This document shows, piece after piece, positions 27,518 to 40,729 of a stretch of 64,000 bases of DNA. A program made the translations under genes and the position numbers. How positions within the stretch are numbered: the first letter of the stretch is position 1; every line of letters starts with the position of its first letter. Below the pieces are notes generated by a model. The model ran no database searches. It was not told the origin of the DNA and saw nothing but the letters and a program-made list of their open reading frames with translations. Source of the DNA: Oscillospiraceae bacterium (GTDB lineage: Bacteria > Bacillota > Clostridia > Oscillospirales > Acutalibacteraceae); the NCBI GenBank assembly GCA_009779995.1, contig WRDW01000004.1, positions 1 through 64,000 on the forward strand. Direction: 5' to 3'.

Positions 27518-28864
27518 ATGGGTCTCATCAAAGCACTTGCCGGCGCGGCCGGCAGCGCGTTGGGCGATGCCTGGCGCGAATACTTCTACTGCGAATCCCT
27601 GCCTGCGGACATCCTCGTCACCAAGGGAGAAAAGCGCCAGGGCAAGCGCAGCAGCAACACCAAGGGGAGCGACAACATCATCACCAACGGCTCGATCATC
27701 GCCGTGGCCGACGGCCAGTGCATGATCCTCGTGGACCAGGGCAAGGTGACGGAGCTGTGCGCCGAACCGGGCGAGTTCCTCTACGACAGCGGCACCGAGG
27801 CCAGCATCATGTACGGCGGCCTTGGGCAGGGCATCATGGCCACCTTCATGCAGATCGGCAAGCGCTTCACCTTCGGCGGCGAAACACCGAAGGACCAGCG
27901 CGTGTACTACTTCAATCTCAAGGAGATTCCCGGCAACAAGTACGGCACCGCCGCGCCGGTTCCCTTCCGCGTGGTGGACCGCAACATCGGCCTGGACGTG
28001 GACATCTCCATCCGCTGCAACGGCGAGTTCTCCTACAAGGTGGCCGATCCCATCCTGTTCTACACGAACGTGTGCGGCAACGTGAGCCAGAGCTACAACC
28101 GCGCCGAGATCGACAGCATGCTGCGCACCGAGCTGCTCACCGCGCTGCAGCCCGCCTTCGCGCGCATCTCCGAGATGGGCATACGCTACAGCGCCCTGCC
28201 CGGCCACGCTTCGGAATTGGCCGACGCCCTCAACGAGGTGCTCAGCCGCAAGTGGCGCGAGCTGCGGGGCCTGGTGGTGTTCTCCTTCGGCGTCAACTCC
28301 GTCACGGCCTCGAAAGAGGACGAGGACATGATCAAGCAGCTGCAAAAATCTGCAGTGATGCGCGACCCCACCATGGCGGGCGCTGTCCTCACAGGCGCCC
28401 AGGCCGACGCCATGCGGGCCGCCGCCGCCAACGAGGGCGGCGCGATGATGGGCTTCATGGGCCTCGGGATGGCGCAGAACGTCGGCGGCATGAACGCCGG
28501 CCAGCTATACCAGATGGGCCAGCAGCAGCCTTATCAGCAGCCGCAGCAGCAGTACGCGCCGCAGCAGGCGCCTGCCGCGCCGGCTGGATGGGCCTGCGCC
28601 TGCGGCCAGGCGGGCAACACCGGGAAATTCTGCGCAGGGTGCGGCACACCCCAGCCCCAGGCCGCGCCCCAGCAGGGCTGGACCTGTGCTTGCGGAGCGG
28701 TAAATCCGGGCAAGTTCTGCCAAAACTGCGGGCAGCCCAAGCCTGCGGCCGCACCGTTGTTCCGCTGCGATAAATGCGGCTGGATGCCCCCCGACCCGCA
28801 GAGCCCGCCGAGGTTCTGCCAGGAGTGCGGCGATCCCTTCAACGAGGGCGACATTGTCAGTTGA
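27518..28864 (+). CDS. SPFH-domain (YdjI-like) protein with C-terminal zinc ribbons
   Basis: SPFH-like core followed by Gln/Pro-rich linker and several Cys4 ribbons (ACACGQAGNTGKFCAGCG, TCACGAVNPGKFCQNCG, RCDKCGW...FCQECG). Confidence 0.75.
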   Translation: MGLIKALAGAAGSALGDAWREYFYCESLPADILVTKGEKRQGKRSSNTKGSDNIITNGSIIAVADGQCMILVDQGKVTELCAEPGEFLYDSGTEASIMYGGLGQGIMATFMQIGKRFTFGGETPKDQRVYYFNLKEIPGNKYGTAAPVPFRVVDRNIGLDVDISIRCNGEFSYKVADPILFYTNVCGNVSQSYNRAEIDSMLRTELLTALQPAFARISEMGIRYSALPGHASELADALNEVLSRKWRELRGLVVFSFGVNSVTASKEDEDMIKQLQKSAVMRDPTMAGAVLTGAQADAMRAAAANEGGAMMGFMGLGMAQNVGGMNAGQLYQMGQQQPYQQPQQQYAPQQAPAAPAGWACACGQAGNTGKFCAGCGTPQPQAAPQQGWTCACGAVNPGKFCQNCGQPKPAAAPLFRCDKCGWMPPDPQSPPRFCQECGDPFNEGDIVS

Positions 28865-28887
28865 GAGTTGACAGTTTACAGTTAACA

Positions 28888-29000
28888 GTGAAAGAGTTCA
28901 CAAGCAAAGCGCCCATCGAAAAGGGCTGGTCCGAAGACAAGAAATATTGTGTGACAGACGCGGCAGGTACCAGGTACCTGCTGCGTGTGTCGCCTTTGGG
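28888..29000 (+). pseudogene. 5' remnant of an aminoglycoside-phosphotransferase-family gene
   Basis: GTG-started VKEFTSKAPIEKGWSEDKKYCVTDAAGTRYLLRVSPLG is the classic N-terminus of a family of APH-like proteins, then runs into an unrelated frame. Confidence 0.55.
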
Positions 29001-29767
29001 AGGTGATCCATCTGTCGGACAGCAGGTTATACCGGGAAGGGGATAGGCTGGTGAAGGTCTATCTCTCCGCCCCATACGAGTATGTAGGGCAGGCCTATGA
29101 AAGACAGAAATTCGTCTACGACGCGGGCCTGCCGGTTCCCGCTGTGTATGGGATAAAGAAGATCAGCGAGACTGAAACAGCGCTTGAGATGGAGTACATC
29201 GAGGGCCAGCCGCTTGTTATGATGTACCAGGGCAAGAGCGAAGCAGAGCTGCTGGAGGCCCAGCGGGCGATGGTGAAACTGCAATGCCAAATGTATGCCA
29301 TCGACGCCGCCCGTTTGCCTGGCCTGACAGATTTTTATGCAGAGGAAATCACAGTGACGCCCTATCTTGCGGCGCATCAAAAGCAGGTGCTGCTTACCCT
29401 GATGAAACGCCTTGATAAGGGCAAAACCAGCCTGTGCCACGGCGACATCCATCCCTGCAATATCATGTACAGCGGCGAGCGCTTCTGGATCATCGACTGG
29501 GAGGACGCCTCCAAGGGCGACCCCGCGGCGGACGCCTGCATGACGTATTTTTATTCCATGCGCTGGGCCGCAAAAGACAACAACCACAGCGACGAGCAAT
29601 ACCTGCGGCTGTTCTGCGAGGCGTCCGGCATCCCTAGGGAGGAGGTGCTGGCCTGGCTGCCCGTAATCGCGGGGGTACAGGTGAATATTGAGGACGACGA
29701 AGACAGAGCGTATATCTCAAAATTTATCGACGACTGGTTTAAGGAGAATGTTCATGACCGTGCGTAA
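28985..29767 (+). CDS. Aminoglycoside phosphotransferase (APH)-family kinase-like protein
   Basis: CHGDIHPCNIMYSGERFWIIDWEDASKGDPAAD (HGDxxxxN / IDWE) motifs; exact start uncertain. Confidence 0.8.
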   Translation: MCRLWEVIHLSDSRLYREGDRLVKVYLSAPYEYVGQAYERQKFVYDAGLPVPAVYGIKKISETETALEMEYIEGQPLVMMYQGKSEAELLEAQRAMVKLQCQMYAIDAARLPGLTDFYAEEITVTPYLAAHQKQVLLTLMKRLDKGKTSLCHGDIHPCNIMYSGERFWIIDWEDASKGDPAADACMTYFYSMRWAAKDNNHSDEQYLRLFCEASGIPREEVLAWLPVIAGVQVNIEDDEDRAYISKFIDDWFKENVHDRA

Positions 29768-30686
29768 CCTGACCCCCTGTGATTTCGACGCCCACTGCCG
29801 GGTGTCCAGCGCGGCCTTCATCTGGGAGTACACGCCGGGAGAGGAAAGCTTCCCCGAGAACGTGACGCTCCTGGGCTGCTTCGACGGCAATGGCGAGCTC
29901 ATGGCCGACCTGGAGTATTTTATTCGCGACGCCACCTGGGGCGAGGGCACTGTGCCCTGCGTATGCATTGGCGGCGTGGCCAGTTTGCCCCATCGCAGAC
30001 ACGGCGGCGCGGTGCGCAAATTATTTGAGGAGCTGGAGCGCCGCGCACAGGCCGAGCGCTGGGCCCTCGGCGCGCTGTATCCCTTCGCGGATCACTACTA
30101 TAAACAGTTCGGCTATGAGCGCCACTTTCATTCCCTGCGGCTCACCGCGCCCATGCGCTTGGTGGAGGCCAGCGCCAGAGATATTCCCAGGGAGGCGCGG
30201 GGCACTTTACATCTCTACGAGGGGAAGGAACTCACGGACGAATTGCTGCGTGTCTACAACGCCTTCGCCGCTGGACGCCCCCTGATGCTGCGCCGGGAGG
30301 AGGCCCACCTGAAGTGGTTCTTTTCCAGGCCCTTTGAGAAAAACGAGTATTGCTACCTGTGGAAGAGCCCGGCGGGGCGGTTCGAGGGCTACCTGCAATA
30401 CCGGGTGGATCGGAGCACCAGGACGCTGCATGTGGGCGAATTTTGCCCATTGAACGACGCCGCCATGCGGGGGATGCTGTGCTTCCTGCGCTGCTACGCC
30501 TCCCAAATGGACAGCGTTTCGTTTGCCCTGCTGCCGCCAGATACGGGCGTACTCGCAGCCCTCGGTGAATACAGCGCCATGCGCGCCGAGCTCGCCTTCG
30601 GCCCGCAGCTGCGCTTCTACGGCGGCCGGATCACCCCCGAGGCCCTGCGAAAGGGGCCGCCGCCGCAGTTTTGGGACGGATTTTGA
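29754..30686 (+). CDS. GNAT N-acetyltransferase (Eis-like)
   Basis: MTVRNLTPCDFDAHCRVSSAAF..., GGVASLPHRRHGGAVRKLFEELER, LYPFADHYYKQFGYE; RBS AAGGAG. Confidence 0.8.
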   Translation: MTVRNLTPCDFDAHCRVSSAAFIWEYTPGEESFPENVTLLGCFDGNGELMADLEYFIRDATWGEGTVPCVCIGGVASLPHRRHGGAVRKLFEELERRAQAERWALGALYPFADHYYKQFGYERHFHSLRLTAPMRLVEASARDIPREARGTLHLYEGKELTDELLRVYNAFAAGRPLMLRREEAHLKWFFSRPFEKNEYCYLWKSPAGRFEGYLQYRVDRSTRTLHVGEFCPLNDAAMRGMLCFLRCYASQMDSVSFALLPPDTGVLAALGEYSAMRAELAFGPQLRFYGGRITPEALRKGPPPQFWDGF

Positions 30687-30727
30687 GAAGTTTTTTTCAA
30701 AAAATCACAAATATTTTGATTTTGCTA

Positions 30728-30756
30728 TTGCATTCTCATGAAATATCTGCTATGAT
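30728..30756 (+). promoter_or_regulatory. Promoter TTGCAT-17-TATGAT flanked by TTGCTATT/AATAGCAA inverted repeat
   Basis: IR arms 30722-30729 and 30757-30764 bracket the promoter. Confidence 0.6.
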
Positions 30757-30791
30757 AATAGCAATAAATCAATAGCGTGAGGTGTATTTGA

Positions 30792-31376
30792 ATGATCAGT
30801 TCGGAGTTGATTCAAAAGCTCAAACAGAGCAATATCAGCAAGGACGGCCCCAAAACCAGCGTACGCGTACAGGAGGTATGGAAAGCCGCCTCCGCCGCGC
30901 AGAAGCAGGCGGTCTGCGACCTCTCCGGCTCCGCAAAGGCCACGGTGTACCGCATCTTCAAAACCGGCGGTATCTCGGCCAAGCTGGCCATAGCCCTGAG
31001 CCAGGTGCTGGGCCTCGATCCCCGCTACCTCACCGGCGAGGCCGATGAACGCGGGGAATACGCGGAGGCCGACGCGGCGAAGTTCCTTTCGCGCCTGGGG
31101 TACGACAAGCTGCTCAACGAGCAGGAGAAGGCCGCGCGCGTGGCCCAGCGCGAGCTCGCCCGGCAGAAAAAAGAGGCCCCCGCCGCGCCCGGAGAGGAAG
31201 CGCCCGCCGCCGCAGCGGAGGAAAAACCTGCCGCCAAAGAGGCCCCGGTCAACGAAATCGTCACAAACGCGGACATACTGGTGCTCCTGCAGGCCCTCGA
31301 AATCCGCGCGAAGGCCGGCATCCCCGAGGCGAAGCAGCTGCTCGGCCAGATCAAGATTTTGCTGTTGGGCTTCTAG
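30792..31376 (+). CDS. HTH-domain regulator-like protein with Ala/Glu-rich linker
   Basis: N-terminal HTH-like region (GSAKATVYRIFKTGGISAKLAIALSQVLGLDPRYLTGEAD), GAGGTG RBS. Confidence 0.6.
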   Translation: MISSELIQKLKQSNISKDGPKTSVRVQEVWKAASAAQKQAVCDLSGSAKATVYRIFKTGGISAKLAIALSQVLGLDPRYLTGEADERGEYAEADAAKFLSRLGYDKLLNEQEKAARVAQRELARQKKEAPAAPGEEAPAAAAEEKPAAKEAPVNEIVTNADILVLLQALEIRAKAGIPEAKQLLGQIKILLLGF

Positions 31377-32119
31377 TTCACCGTACCGCAAACAGAACAG
31401 TCTCGGGCGGCTTCCGGCAGGGCGATCTGCCGGAAGTCGCCCCGCAGCGCGTCAAAGGAGAGCAGTACGCCCGCCAGCGACCGCCCCGCGCCGGTGACAT
31501 ACTTGATGGCCTCCATGGCCTGCAGGCAGCCGACGACCCCTACAGCCGCGCCGACTACGCCCCTATCGGCGGCGGGCTTGGGCGGAATCTCTCGGAAAAC
31601 GCATCGGTAGCAGGGGAAGCCCAGCCCGGGCAGCCAGGTCATCAACTGCCCCTGAAAGCGCAGCACGCCCGCGTGGCAGAAGGGCTTGCCGGCCCGCACG
31701 CAGGCGTCGTTGATCAAAAATTTCGCCTCGAAGCTGTCCGTGCAGTCGAGGACAAAGTCGTAGCCTGCGATCATCTCGTCGATGTTCCCCGGTGCGGCAA
31801 AGCGATCATGCAGGATAATTCGCGCATTGGGATTGAGCGACGCCAGGGTTTCCCGGGCGGACGCCGTTTTTTTTTGGCCGATCCGGCCTGTATTGTGCAA
31901 AAGCTGCCGCTGCAGGTTGGTGCGCTCTACCGCGTCGCCGTCACAGAGGCCCAGCGTACCCACCCCGGCGGCCGCCAGGTACAGCGCCGCAGGCGAACCC
32001 AGCCCCCCGGCGCCTATCACCAGGCACTTGGAGGCTTTCAGCTTCTCCTGGCCCTCCGGGCCAATCTCGCACAGCGAAATTTGGCGCGCATAGCGTTCTT
32101 TCTCTTCGCCAGTGAGCAT
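31373..32119 (-). CDS. ThiF/MoeB/HesA-family adenylyltransferase (E1-like)
   Basis: RYARQISLCEIGPEGQEKLKASKCLVIGAGGLGSPAALYLAAAGVGTLGLCDGDAVERTNLQRQLLH; C-terminal Cys pairs. Confidence 0.88.
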   Translation of the reverse strand: MLTGEEKERYARQISLCEIGPEGQEKLKASKCLVIGAGGLGSPAALYLAAAGVGTLGLCDGDAVERTNLQRQLLHNTGRIGQKKTASARETLASLNPNARIILHDRFAAPGNIDEMIAGYDFVLDCTDSFEAKFLINDACVRAGKPFCHAGVLRFQGQLMTWLPGLGFPCYRCVFREIPPKPAADRGVVGAAVGVVGCLQAMEAIKYVTGAGRSLAGVLLSFDALRGDFRQIALPEAARDCSVCGTVN

Positions 32120-32122
32120 ATT

Positions 32123-33532
32123 TCACGTCTCCCACTTCGCGATCATCAGCTTTGCGGCCTTGTAAACGTCGCCGCAGCCCAGGGTGATCACCAGGTCCTC
32201 CGGCTGCGCGTGCTCGGTCACATAGCCGGCCACTTCCTCGAATTCCTCGAAGCACAGGCTGCCGGGGAGTTTCGCGGCCAGGTCGGCGGCGGCTATGCCG
32301 TAGGTGTTCACCTCGCGCGCGCCCATGATTTTCGTCAGCACGACGCAATCGGCAAGGGAAAGAGCCCGCGCGAATTCGTCGAGCAGCATGGCTGTGCGGG
32401 AGTAGGTGAAGGGCTGGAACACCGCCCAAACCCGCCGGAAGGGCATCCGCTTGGCGGCGGTGAGCACCGCCTCCAGCTCCGCCGGGTGGTGGGCGTAGTC
32501 GTCCGCCACGGTGACGCCGTTGTAGGTGCCCAGCACCTCGAAGCGCCGCCCCGCGCCACGGAACGCCGCCGCGCCGCGTTCGCAGTCCAGGATGCTCGCG
32601 CCGGAGAGCATCGCCGCCGCGATGGCCGCCAGGGAGTTGGATACGTTGTGCTCTCCCGGTATTTGCAAACGGATCGTGGTCAAAAATTCGCCGTTGTAGA
32701 GCAGGTCATAGCCTGCGAACGCGCCGTCCATCGTCACGTTCACGGCCCGGAACACGCTGCCCTCCGAGCGCCCGAAGGAGATCAGCCGCCTGACCTGCAA
32801 GCCATCCAGGGCGCTGCGGGTGTTCAGGTCGTCGCCGTTGTAGATCACCGCCCTGGTGGCCATGGAGGCGAACTTGCGGAACGAGGCGATGAGGTTTTCC
32901 ATCGTCTTGAAGTATTCCATGTGGTCTTCGTCAACATTCAGGAGCACCGCGACGTCCGGCGAGAGCTGCAAAAAGGTGTCCTGAAACTCGCAGGCCTCGC
33001 ACACCATGTGCCCGCTGCGGCCCGCCAGGCCGTTTGTGCCCGTCAGGGGCAGCCGCCCGCCGATCACCGCCGTGGGGTCCAGCCCCGCCGTGAGCAGAAT
33101 CTGCGTGAGCATGGCCGTGGTTGTGGTCTTCCCGTGGGTGCCGCAAACGCACACGCAGTCCGGGTAGCGCCGCGTGACCGCACCCAGCAGAGAAGCGCGC
33201 TCGAACGTGGGAATCCCCGATGCTTTCGCCGCCGCCAGCTCCGGGTTATCGGGCAGCAGCGCCGCCGTGTAGACGATCATGTCGGCGTCTATTATGTTCT
33301 CCGCGCGCTGCCCCATGAAAACGGGGATGCCCAGCGCCTCCACGCGCGTCAAGGTCTCGCTCTCGTTGACGTCAGAGCCCGTGATCTGCCAGCCCTCGCT
33401 GTGCAGTATCTCCGCCAGCGGGCACATGCCCGAGCCGCCGATGCCGATGAAGTGCACGCGCCGCGCGCCCTGCAGCGCGCTGTCGATATCCAACTGTCCC
33501 ATGCTCATGAACCTTTCCGGAACTCGCTCCAA
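32123..33532 (-). CDS. murC: UDP-N-acetylmuramate--L-alanine ligase
   Basis: VHFIGIGGSGMCPLAEIL, VCGTHGKTTTTAMLTQIL, NVDEDHMEYF. Confidence 0.93.
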   Translation of the reverse strand: MERVPERFMSMGQLDIDSALQGARRVHFIGIGGSGMCPLAEILHSEGWQITGSDVNESETLTRVEALGIPVFMGQRAENIIDADMIVYTAALLPDNPELAAAKASGIPTFERASLLGAVTRRYPDCVCVCGTHGKTTTTAMLTQILLTAGLDPTAVIGGRLPLTGTNGLAGRSGHMVCEACEFQDTFLQLSPDVAVLLNVDEDHMEYFKTMENLIASFRKFASMATRAVIYNGDDLNTRSALDGLQVRRLISFGRSEGSVFRAVNVTMDGAFAGYDLLYNGEFLTTIRLQIPGEHNVSNSLAAIAAAMLSGASILDCERGAAAFRGAGRRFEVLGTYNGVTVADDYAHHPAELEAVLTAAKRMPFRRVWAVFQPFTYSRTAMLLDEFARALSLADCVVLTKIMGAREVNTYGIAAADLAAKLPGSLCFEEFEEVAGYVTEHAQPEDLVITLGCGDVYKAAKLMIAKWET

Positions 33533-33559
33533 CTACACCAACTATTGTAGCAAATCGCG

Positions 33560-34575
33560 TCAGGAAACGCAAGAGGATTGTTTCGACAAATCCCGAGCTG
33601 GAATAACGCCCCGTTCTGTGACAAATGCTGCAATGTTCTCGTTTGGAACAATATCAAACGCCGGATTGTAGACTTCTATCCCCTGCGGGGCCATGCGCTC
33701 TTCATACCAGGTCTGCGTGACCTCCTCCGGCGCGCGCTGCTCAATGGGGATTTCACCGCCTTCGGCGCAGGAAAAGTCAATTGTGCTGAAGGGCGCGCAC
33801 ACGTAGAACGGCACATCGTAATAGCGCGCCATAATGCTCAGCCCCAGGCTGCCGGTCTTGTTGGCGGTATCGCCGTTGCGGGCGATGCGGTCCGCGCCGA
33901 TAAAAATCGCGTCGATCGCGCCGGCGGAGAGCAGCCCGGCCGCCATGTTGTCGCACAGCAGCGTGACGGGGACGCCCGCCTCCGTCAGCTCGTAGGCCGT
34001 CAGGCGCGCGCCCTGCAGCAGGGGCCGCGTCTCGTCGGCATAGACGTGAATGCGCTTCCCCTGCTCCTGCGCGATATAGACGGGGGCCAGGGCCGTGCCG
34101 TAGCGCACCGTCGCGAGCCGCCCGGCGTTGCAGTGCGTGAGCACATGGTCGCCGTCATGCAGCAGCGCGCCGCCGTGTTCGCCGATTTTCCTACAGGTTT
34201 CTATGTCTTCGCTCCAGATCGCAAGCGCCTCCCGGGCAAGGCTCTCCGGGTCGTGCGGCCCGGCCAGCATACGCTCCAGCGCCCAGGCGAGGTTGACCGC
34301 CGTGGGCCGCGTCGCCCGCAGCCTGTCTGCATATTGATGCAATTTCGATGAATAGCCGTCGTCTGTTCCAAGCGCCCGCGCCAGCACCGCCAGCCCGATG
34401 GCCGCCGCCACGCCTATGGCGGGCGCGCCGCGCACCTGCAAAGTACGGATGGCCGTCTCCATCTCCTCTATGCTGTGCAGCGAGAGCAGCTTCAGCTCGC
34501 CCGGCAGGCGCGTCTGGTCGATGATCACCAGGCGGTTGCGCTCCACATCAAACGAGACCGGGTCTTGCATCTGCT

Positions 34576-34579
<4 letters not shown>
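33560..34579 (-). CDS. mtnA: S-methyl-5-thioribose-1-phosphate isomerase
   Basis: [57 protein letters not shown]. Confidence 0.92.
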
Positions 34580-37407
<2,828 letters not shown>

Positions 37408-37992
37408 TTACTGCCCTTTCAGATCGCGCCGCATGACGCAATCCCGTTTGCGTTTTTTATGCACATAAAATCCAAATTTTGAATACAGCCTGGGTGGCCC
37501 GTGGTGGTGCGCATAGCAGTCGGCTTTATCCTGTGCCGGGTAGGCCTCCAGGAGGTCGTAGCCCTCCCGCGCGGCGTCCTCGCACACCCGCGCCAGCAGC
37601 CGCGTGGCGATGCCCTGCCCGCGCAGCGCCGGGGCCACGATGAAGCACACGATGGATTTCACCCGCTTATCCCGCGAGGCCCTGTCCAGGAGCTCCTTCT
37701 GCCTCACCAGCCCAGCGTAATTTTCCCTGTCGTTGGCGCTGCACCAGCCCGCAACCTGGCCGTCCGCATAGGCGAGATAGCCCTGGATTTTTCCCTCGCG
37801 CACAAAGCGCGCCGCCCGTTCGCGCCAGGGGTTGTCCTGCCCCTCATCCTCGCTGTCCCAGGCGTTCTCGAAGTGAAAGTGCAGGCAGTAGCACTGCGAC
37901 CATTCCGGGTGGTCCGTGAAACCCACGTGGTCGAAGAAATACAGGTAGTCCTCCGCCAGGTCCGGCGTTAGCCGGCGAATCTCCACATCCAT
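37408..37992 (-). CDS. GNAT-family acetyltransferase
   Basis: [38 protein letters not shown]. Confidence 0.8.
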   Translation of the reverse strand: MDVEIRRLTPDLAEDYLYFFDHVGFTDHPEWSQCYCLHFHFENAWDSEDEGQDNPWRERAARFVREGKIQGYLAYADGQVAGWCSANDRENYAGLVRQKELLDRASRDKRVKSIVCFIVAPALRGQGIATRLLARVCEDAAREGYDLLEAYPAQDKADCYAHHHGPPRLYSKFGFYVHKKRKRDCVMRRDLKGQ

Positions 37993-38012
37993 CGAAGCAC
38001 CTCTAATACAAT

Positions 38013-38041
38013 AGTATACACCATCCCGCCCGAAAAGGCAA
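38013..38041 (-). promoter_or_regulatory. Promoter TTGCCT-17-TATACT upstream of the GNAT gene
   Basis: Minus strand TTGCCT TTTCGGGCGGGATGGTG TATACT. Confidence 0.55.
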
Positions 38042-38065
38042 GCTCGCGTTTTTTGATTTTCTATG

Positions 38066-38596
38066 TTAAACGGCTTGGCCGGATTTTTTTGCCCAGTAGC
38101 CGTCGCGCTGGAAGCCGCGGCGGCGCGGGTAGGGCGTGTAGCCGCAGGCGCGCAGGGCCTCTTCCGCTGCGGGAAAGAATTTCGTGATGATCATGCCGCA
38201 GGCGAAGTCTTCGAAAAAGCTGTCAGCGATATGCAACAGTTCTGAGACTGTATCGCCGGTTTCGTGGGAAGCGGGCAGGTCGATGCGCAGCACCCCCAGC
38301 TTTTTCGTCATGGAGAACATCTCAATCGTGCCGATTGCCCTGATGCTCGCCCTCTCCAGTATCGAAAAGCGGACAAATTCGCGGTTGCGATATGCCTGGA
38401 GCCAGCTGCTAATGAAGCCCTGTATCTCTTCCAGGGTGCGCGCACCATAGCCATAGGTGCAGTGCTCGCTGCTGGCCCGCACGCTGGCGCTTTCGTTGGC
38501 ATAGCAGGGGAGAAGGGCAGGGCCGTCCTCCTCGGCAACCAAGCGCAGTTGATAGCGTTCGCTCTCATAGGTCGGGCATTTTTCAAATGGGTTCAT
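38066..38596 (-). CDS. GNAT-family acetyltransferase-like protein
   Basis: YQLRLVAEEDGPALLPCYANESASVRASS..., IGTIEMFSMTKKLGVLRIDLP; start corrected to 38596. Confidence 0.65.
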   Translation of the reverse strand: MNPFEKCPTYESERYQLRLVAEEDGPALLPCYANESASVRASSEHCTYGYGARTLEEIQGFISSWLQAYRNREFVRFSILERASIRAIGTIEMFSMTKKLGVLRIDLPASHETGDTVSELLHIADSFFEDFACGMIITKFFPAAEEALRACGYTPYPRRRGFQRDGYWAKKSGQAV

Positions 38597-38626
38597 CGCG
38601 GCACATCTCCTCTCCTTCTCAAAAAG

Positions 38627-38655
38627 ATTATAGCACAAATATTCCTCCTAGTCAA
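38627..38655 (-). promoter_or_regulatory. Promoter TTGACT-17-TATAAT
   Basis: Minus strand TTGACT AGGAGGAATATTTGTGC TATAAT. Confidence 0.7.
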
Positions 38656-38665
38656 CACTTTTGTT

Positions 38666-40636
38666 CTAAATTTTCTTCAATTTCTCAATCTCATCCCGTA
38701 AATACGCCGCGTGCTCGAACTCCAGCAACCTTGCCGCCGCCTTCATTTCGACCGTCAGCTGGCGCATGAGCTTTTCTTTTTCCTCGCGAGAGAGCTTCTT
38801 GCCCTGATCAGACCTGGTTTTCTTATCCAGGTCAGCCTTGCTGGTGATCTCCAGCACGTCGCGCACGTCCTTGACGATGGTCGTCGGCACGATGCCGTGG
38901 GCGGCGTTGTGGGCCAGCTGCCGCTCGCGGCGGCGCTCGGTCTCGGCGATGGCGCGCTCCATGGAGGGCGTCACCTCGTCGGCGTACATGAACACCTCGC
39001 CCCCCGCGTTGCGGGCCGCGCGGCCTATGGTCTGGATCAGCGAGGTCTGGGAGCGCAAAAAGCCCTCCTTGTCGGCGTCCAGTATCGCCACCAGCGATAC
39101 TTCCGGTAAGTCCAGCCCCTCACGTAAAAGATTGATCCCCACCAGCACGTCGAACTCCCCCGTGCGCAGCCCGCGTATAATCTCCATGCGCTCGATGGTT
39201 TCGATGTCGTGGTGCATATAGCGCACCTTGATGCCGGCATTTTCAAAGTAGGCGGTCAAATCCTCAGCCATCTTTTTAGTGAGTGTTGTCACCAGCACGC
39301 GCTCCTTGCGCGCCGCGCGCACGTTGATTTCTGAGATGAGATCGTCAATCTGCCCCTGCGTGGGCTTAACTGTCACCTCCGGGTCGATGAGCCCCGTGGG
39401 GCGCAGCAGCTGCTCCACCACCTGGGCGCTCTCCGTGCGCTCATACTCGCTGGGCGTGGCGCTCACGAAGATTTTCTGCCCCACGCGCTCGTAGAACTCC
39501 CCATAGTGCAGCGGCCGGTTGTCGAAGGCCGAGGGCAGCCGGAAGCCGTAGTCCACGAGCTGCTCTTTGCGCGCGCGGTCGCCGGCGTACATGGCCCGCA
39601 CCTGCGGCAGCATCACGTGGGATTCATCCACAAAGAGCAGGAAGTCGCTGGGGAAGAAGTCCAGCAGCGTAAACGGCGCCGAGCCCGGCTCCCGCCCCGC
39701 GATGACCCGCGAATAGTTCTCTATGCCCTTGCAGAAACCGGTCTCGCGCAGCAGCTCCATGTCGTATTGCGTGCGCATACGGATGCGCTGCGCTTCTATC
39801 AACTTGCCCTCGGCCTCGAATTTCGCCGCCTGGTCCACCATCTCGGCCAAAATCGTAATCACGGCCTCCTCAAGGCGCTCGGGCGTGAAGACATAGTGCG
39901 AGGCCGGGTAGATCGCCACATGGTTCACCACGCTGCGCACGGCCCCGGTGAGCGCGGTGATCTCGCAGATGCGCTCGATCTCGTCGCCGAAGAACTCCAC
40001 GCGAAAAGCCATCTCGTTGGAGTACACCGGGAATATCTCCACCGTATCCCCCCGTACCCTGAAGTGATTGCGCACGAAGCTGATGTCATTTCGCTCGTAG
40101 CGAATTTCTACGAGCTTGGCGATCAGCTCGTCCCGGGACTTGCGCATCCCGGGCCGCAGGGAAATCACCATGTTCTTGTAGTCGATGGGGTTGCCCAGGG
40201 AGTAGATGCACGATACGCTCGATACGATAATCACGTCTCGGCGTTCGGACAGCGACGAGGTGGCCGAGTGGCGCAGCTTGTCGATCTCGTCGTTAATGGA
40301 GCTGTCTTTTTCTATATACGTATCCGTAGCGGCGATGTAGGCCTCGGGCTGGTAATAGTCGTAGTAGCTCACGAAGTATTCCACGGCGTTCTCGGGGAAA
40401 AACTCGCGGAACTCGCTGCACAGCTGCGCGGCAAGTGTCTTGTTGTGGGCCAGCACCAGGGCGGGGCGGTTCATCCGGGCAATGACGTTGGCCATCGTAA
40501 ATGTCTTGCCGGAGCCCGTCACGCCCAGCAGGGTTTGCGTCTGATGCCCCGCGCGCAGGCCGTCCACCAGCGCGGCGATGGCCTGGGGCTGGTCGCCGGT
40601 GGGGGCGAAAGGGGAGTGGAGCTTGAAGTGGTCCAT
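38666..40636 (-). CDS. uvrB: Excinuclease ABC subunit B
   Basis: 656 aa; [37 protein letters not shown]-terminal UVR motif. Confidence 0.97.
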   Translation of the reverse strand: MDHFKLHSPFAPTGDQPQAIAALVDGLRAGHQTQTLLGVTGSGKTFTMANVIARMNRPALVLAHNKTLAAQLCSEFREFFPENAVEYFVSYYDYYQPEAYIAATDTYIEKDSSINDEIDKLRHSATSSLSERRDVIIVSSVSCIYSLGNPIDYKNMVISLRPGMRKSRDELIAKLVEIRYERNDISFVRNHFRVRGDTVEIFPVYSNEMAFRVEFFGDEIERICEITALTGAVRSVVNHVAIYPASHYVFTPERLEEAVITILAEMVDQAAKFEAEGKLIEAQRIRMRTQYDMELLRETGFCKGIENYSRVIAGREPGSAPFTLLDFFPSDFLLFVDESHVMLPQVRAMYAGDRARKEQLVDYGFRLPSAFDNRPLHYGEFYERVGQKIFVSATPSEYERTESAQVVEQLLRPTGLIDPEVTVKPTQGQIDDLISEINVRAARKERVLVTTLTKKMAEDLTAYFENAGIKVRYMHHDIETIERMEIIRGLRTGEFDVLVGINLLREGLDLPEVSLVAILDADKEGFLRSQTSLIQTIGRAARNAGGEVFMYADEVTPSMERAIAETERRRERQLAHNAAHGIVPTTIVKDVRDVLEITSKADLDKKTRSDQGKKLSREEKEKLMRQLTVEMKAAARLLEFEHAAYLRDEIEKLKKI

Positions 40637-40729
40637 GAGGTTATTCCTGTCTATTGGTGTACAGCGCCCGCATAGTATTCGGGCCTAGGGGTCAGTTCTT
40701 ATAGGCGGCGAGTATCACTCGCCGCAGGG

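Noticed and set aside
31673-33550. 625-aa plus-strand ORF opposite thiF/murC
   Set aside because: Low-complexity His/Arg/Gly/Val-rich shadow translation; opposite strand holds two conserved genes.
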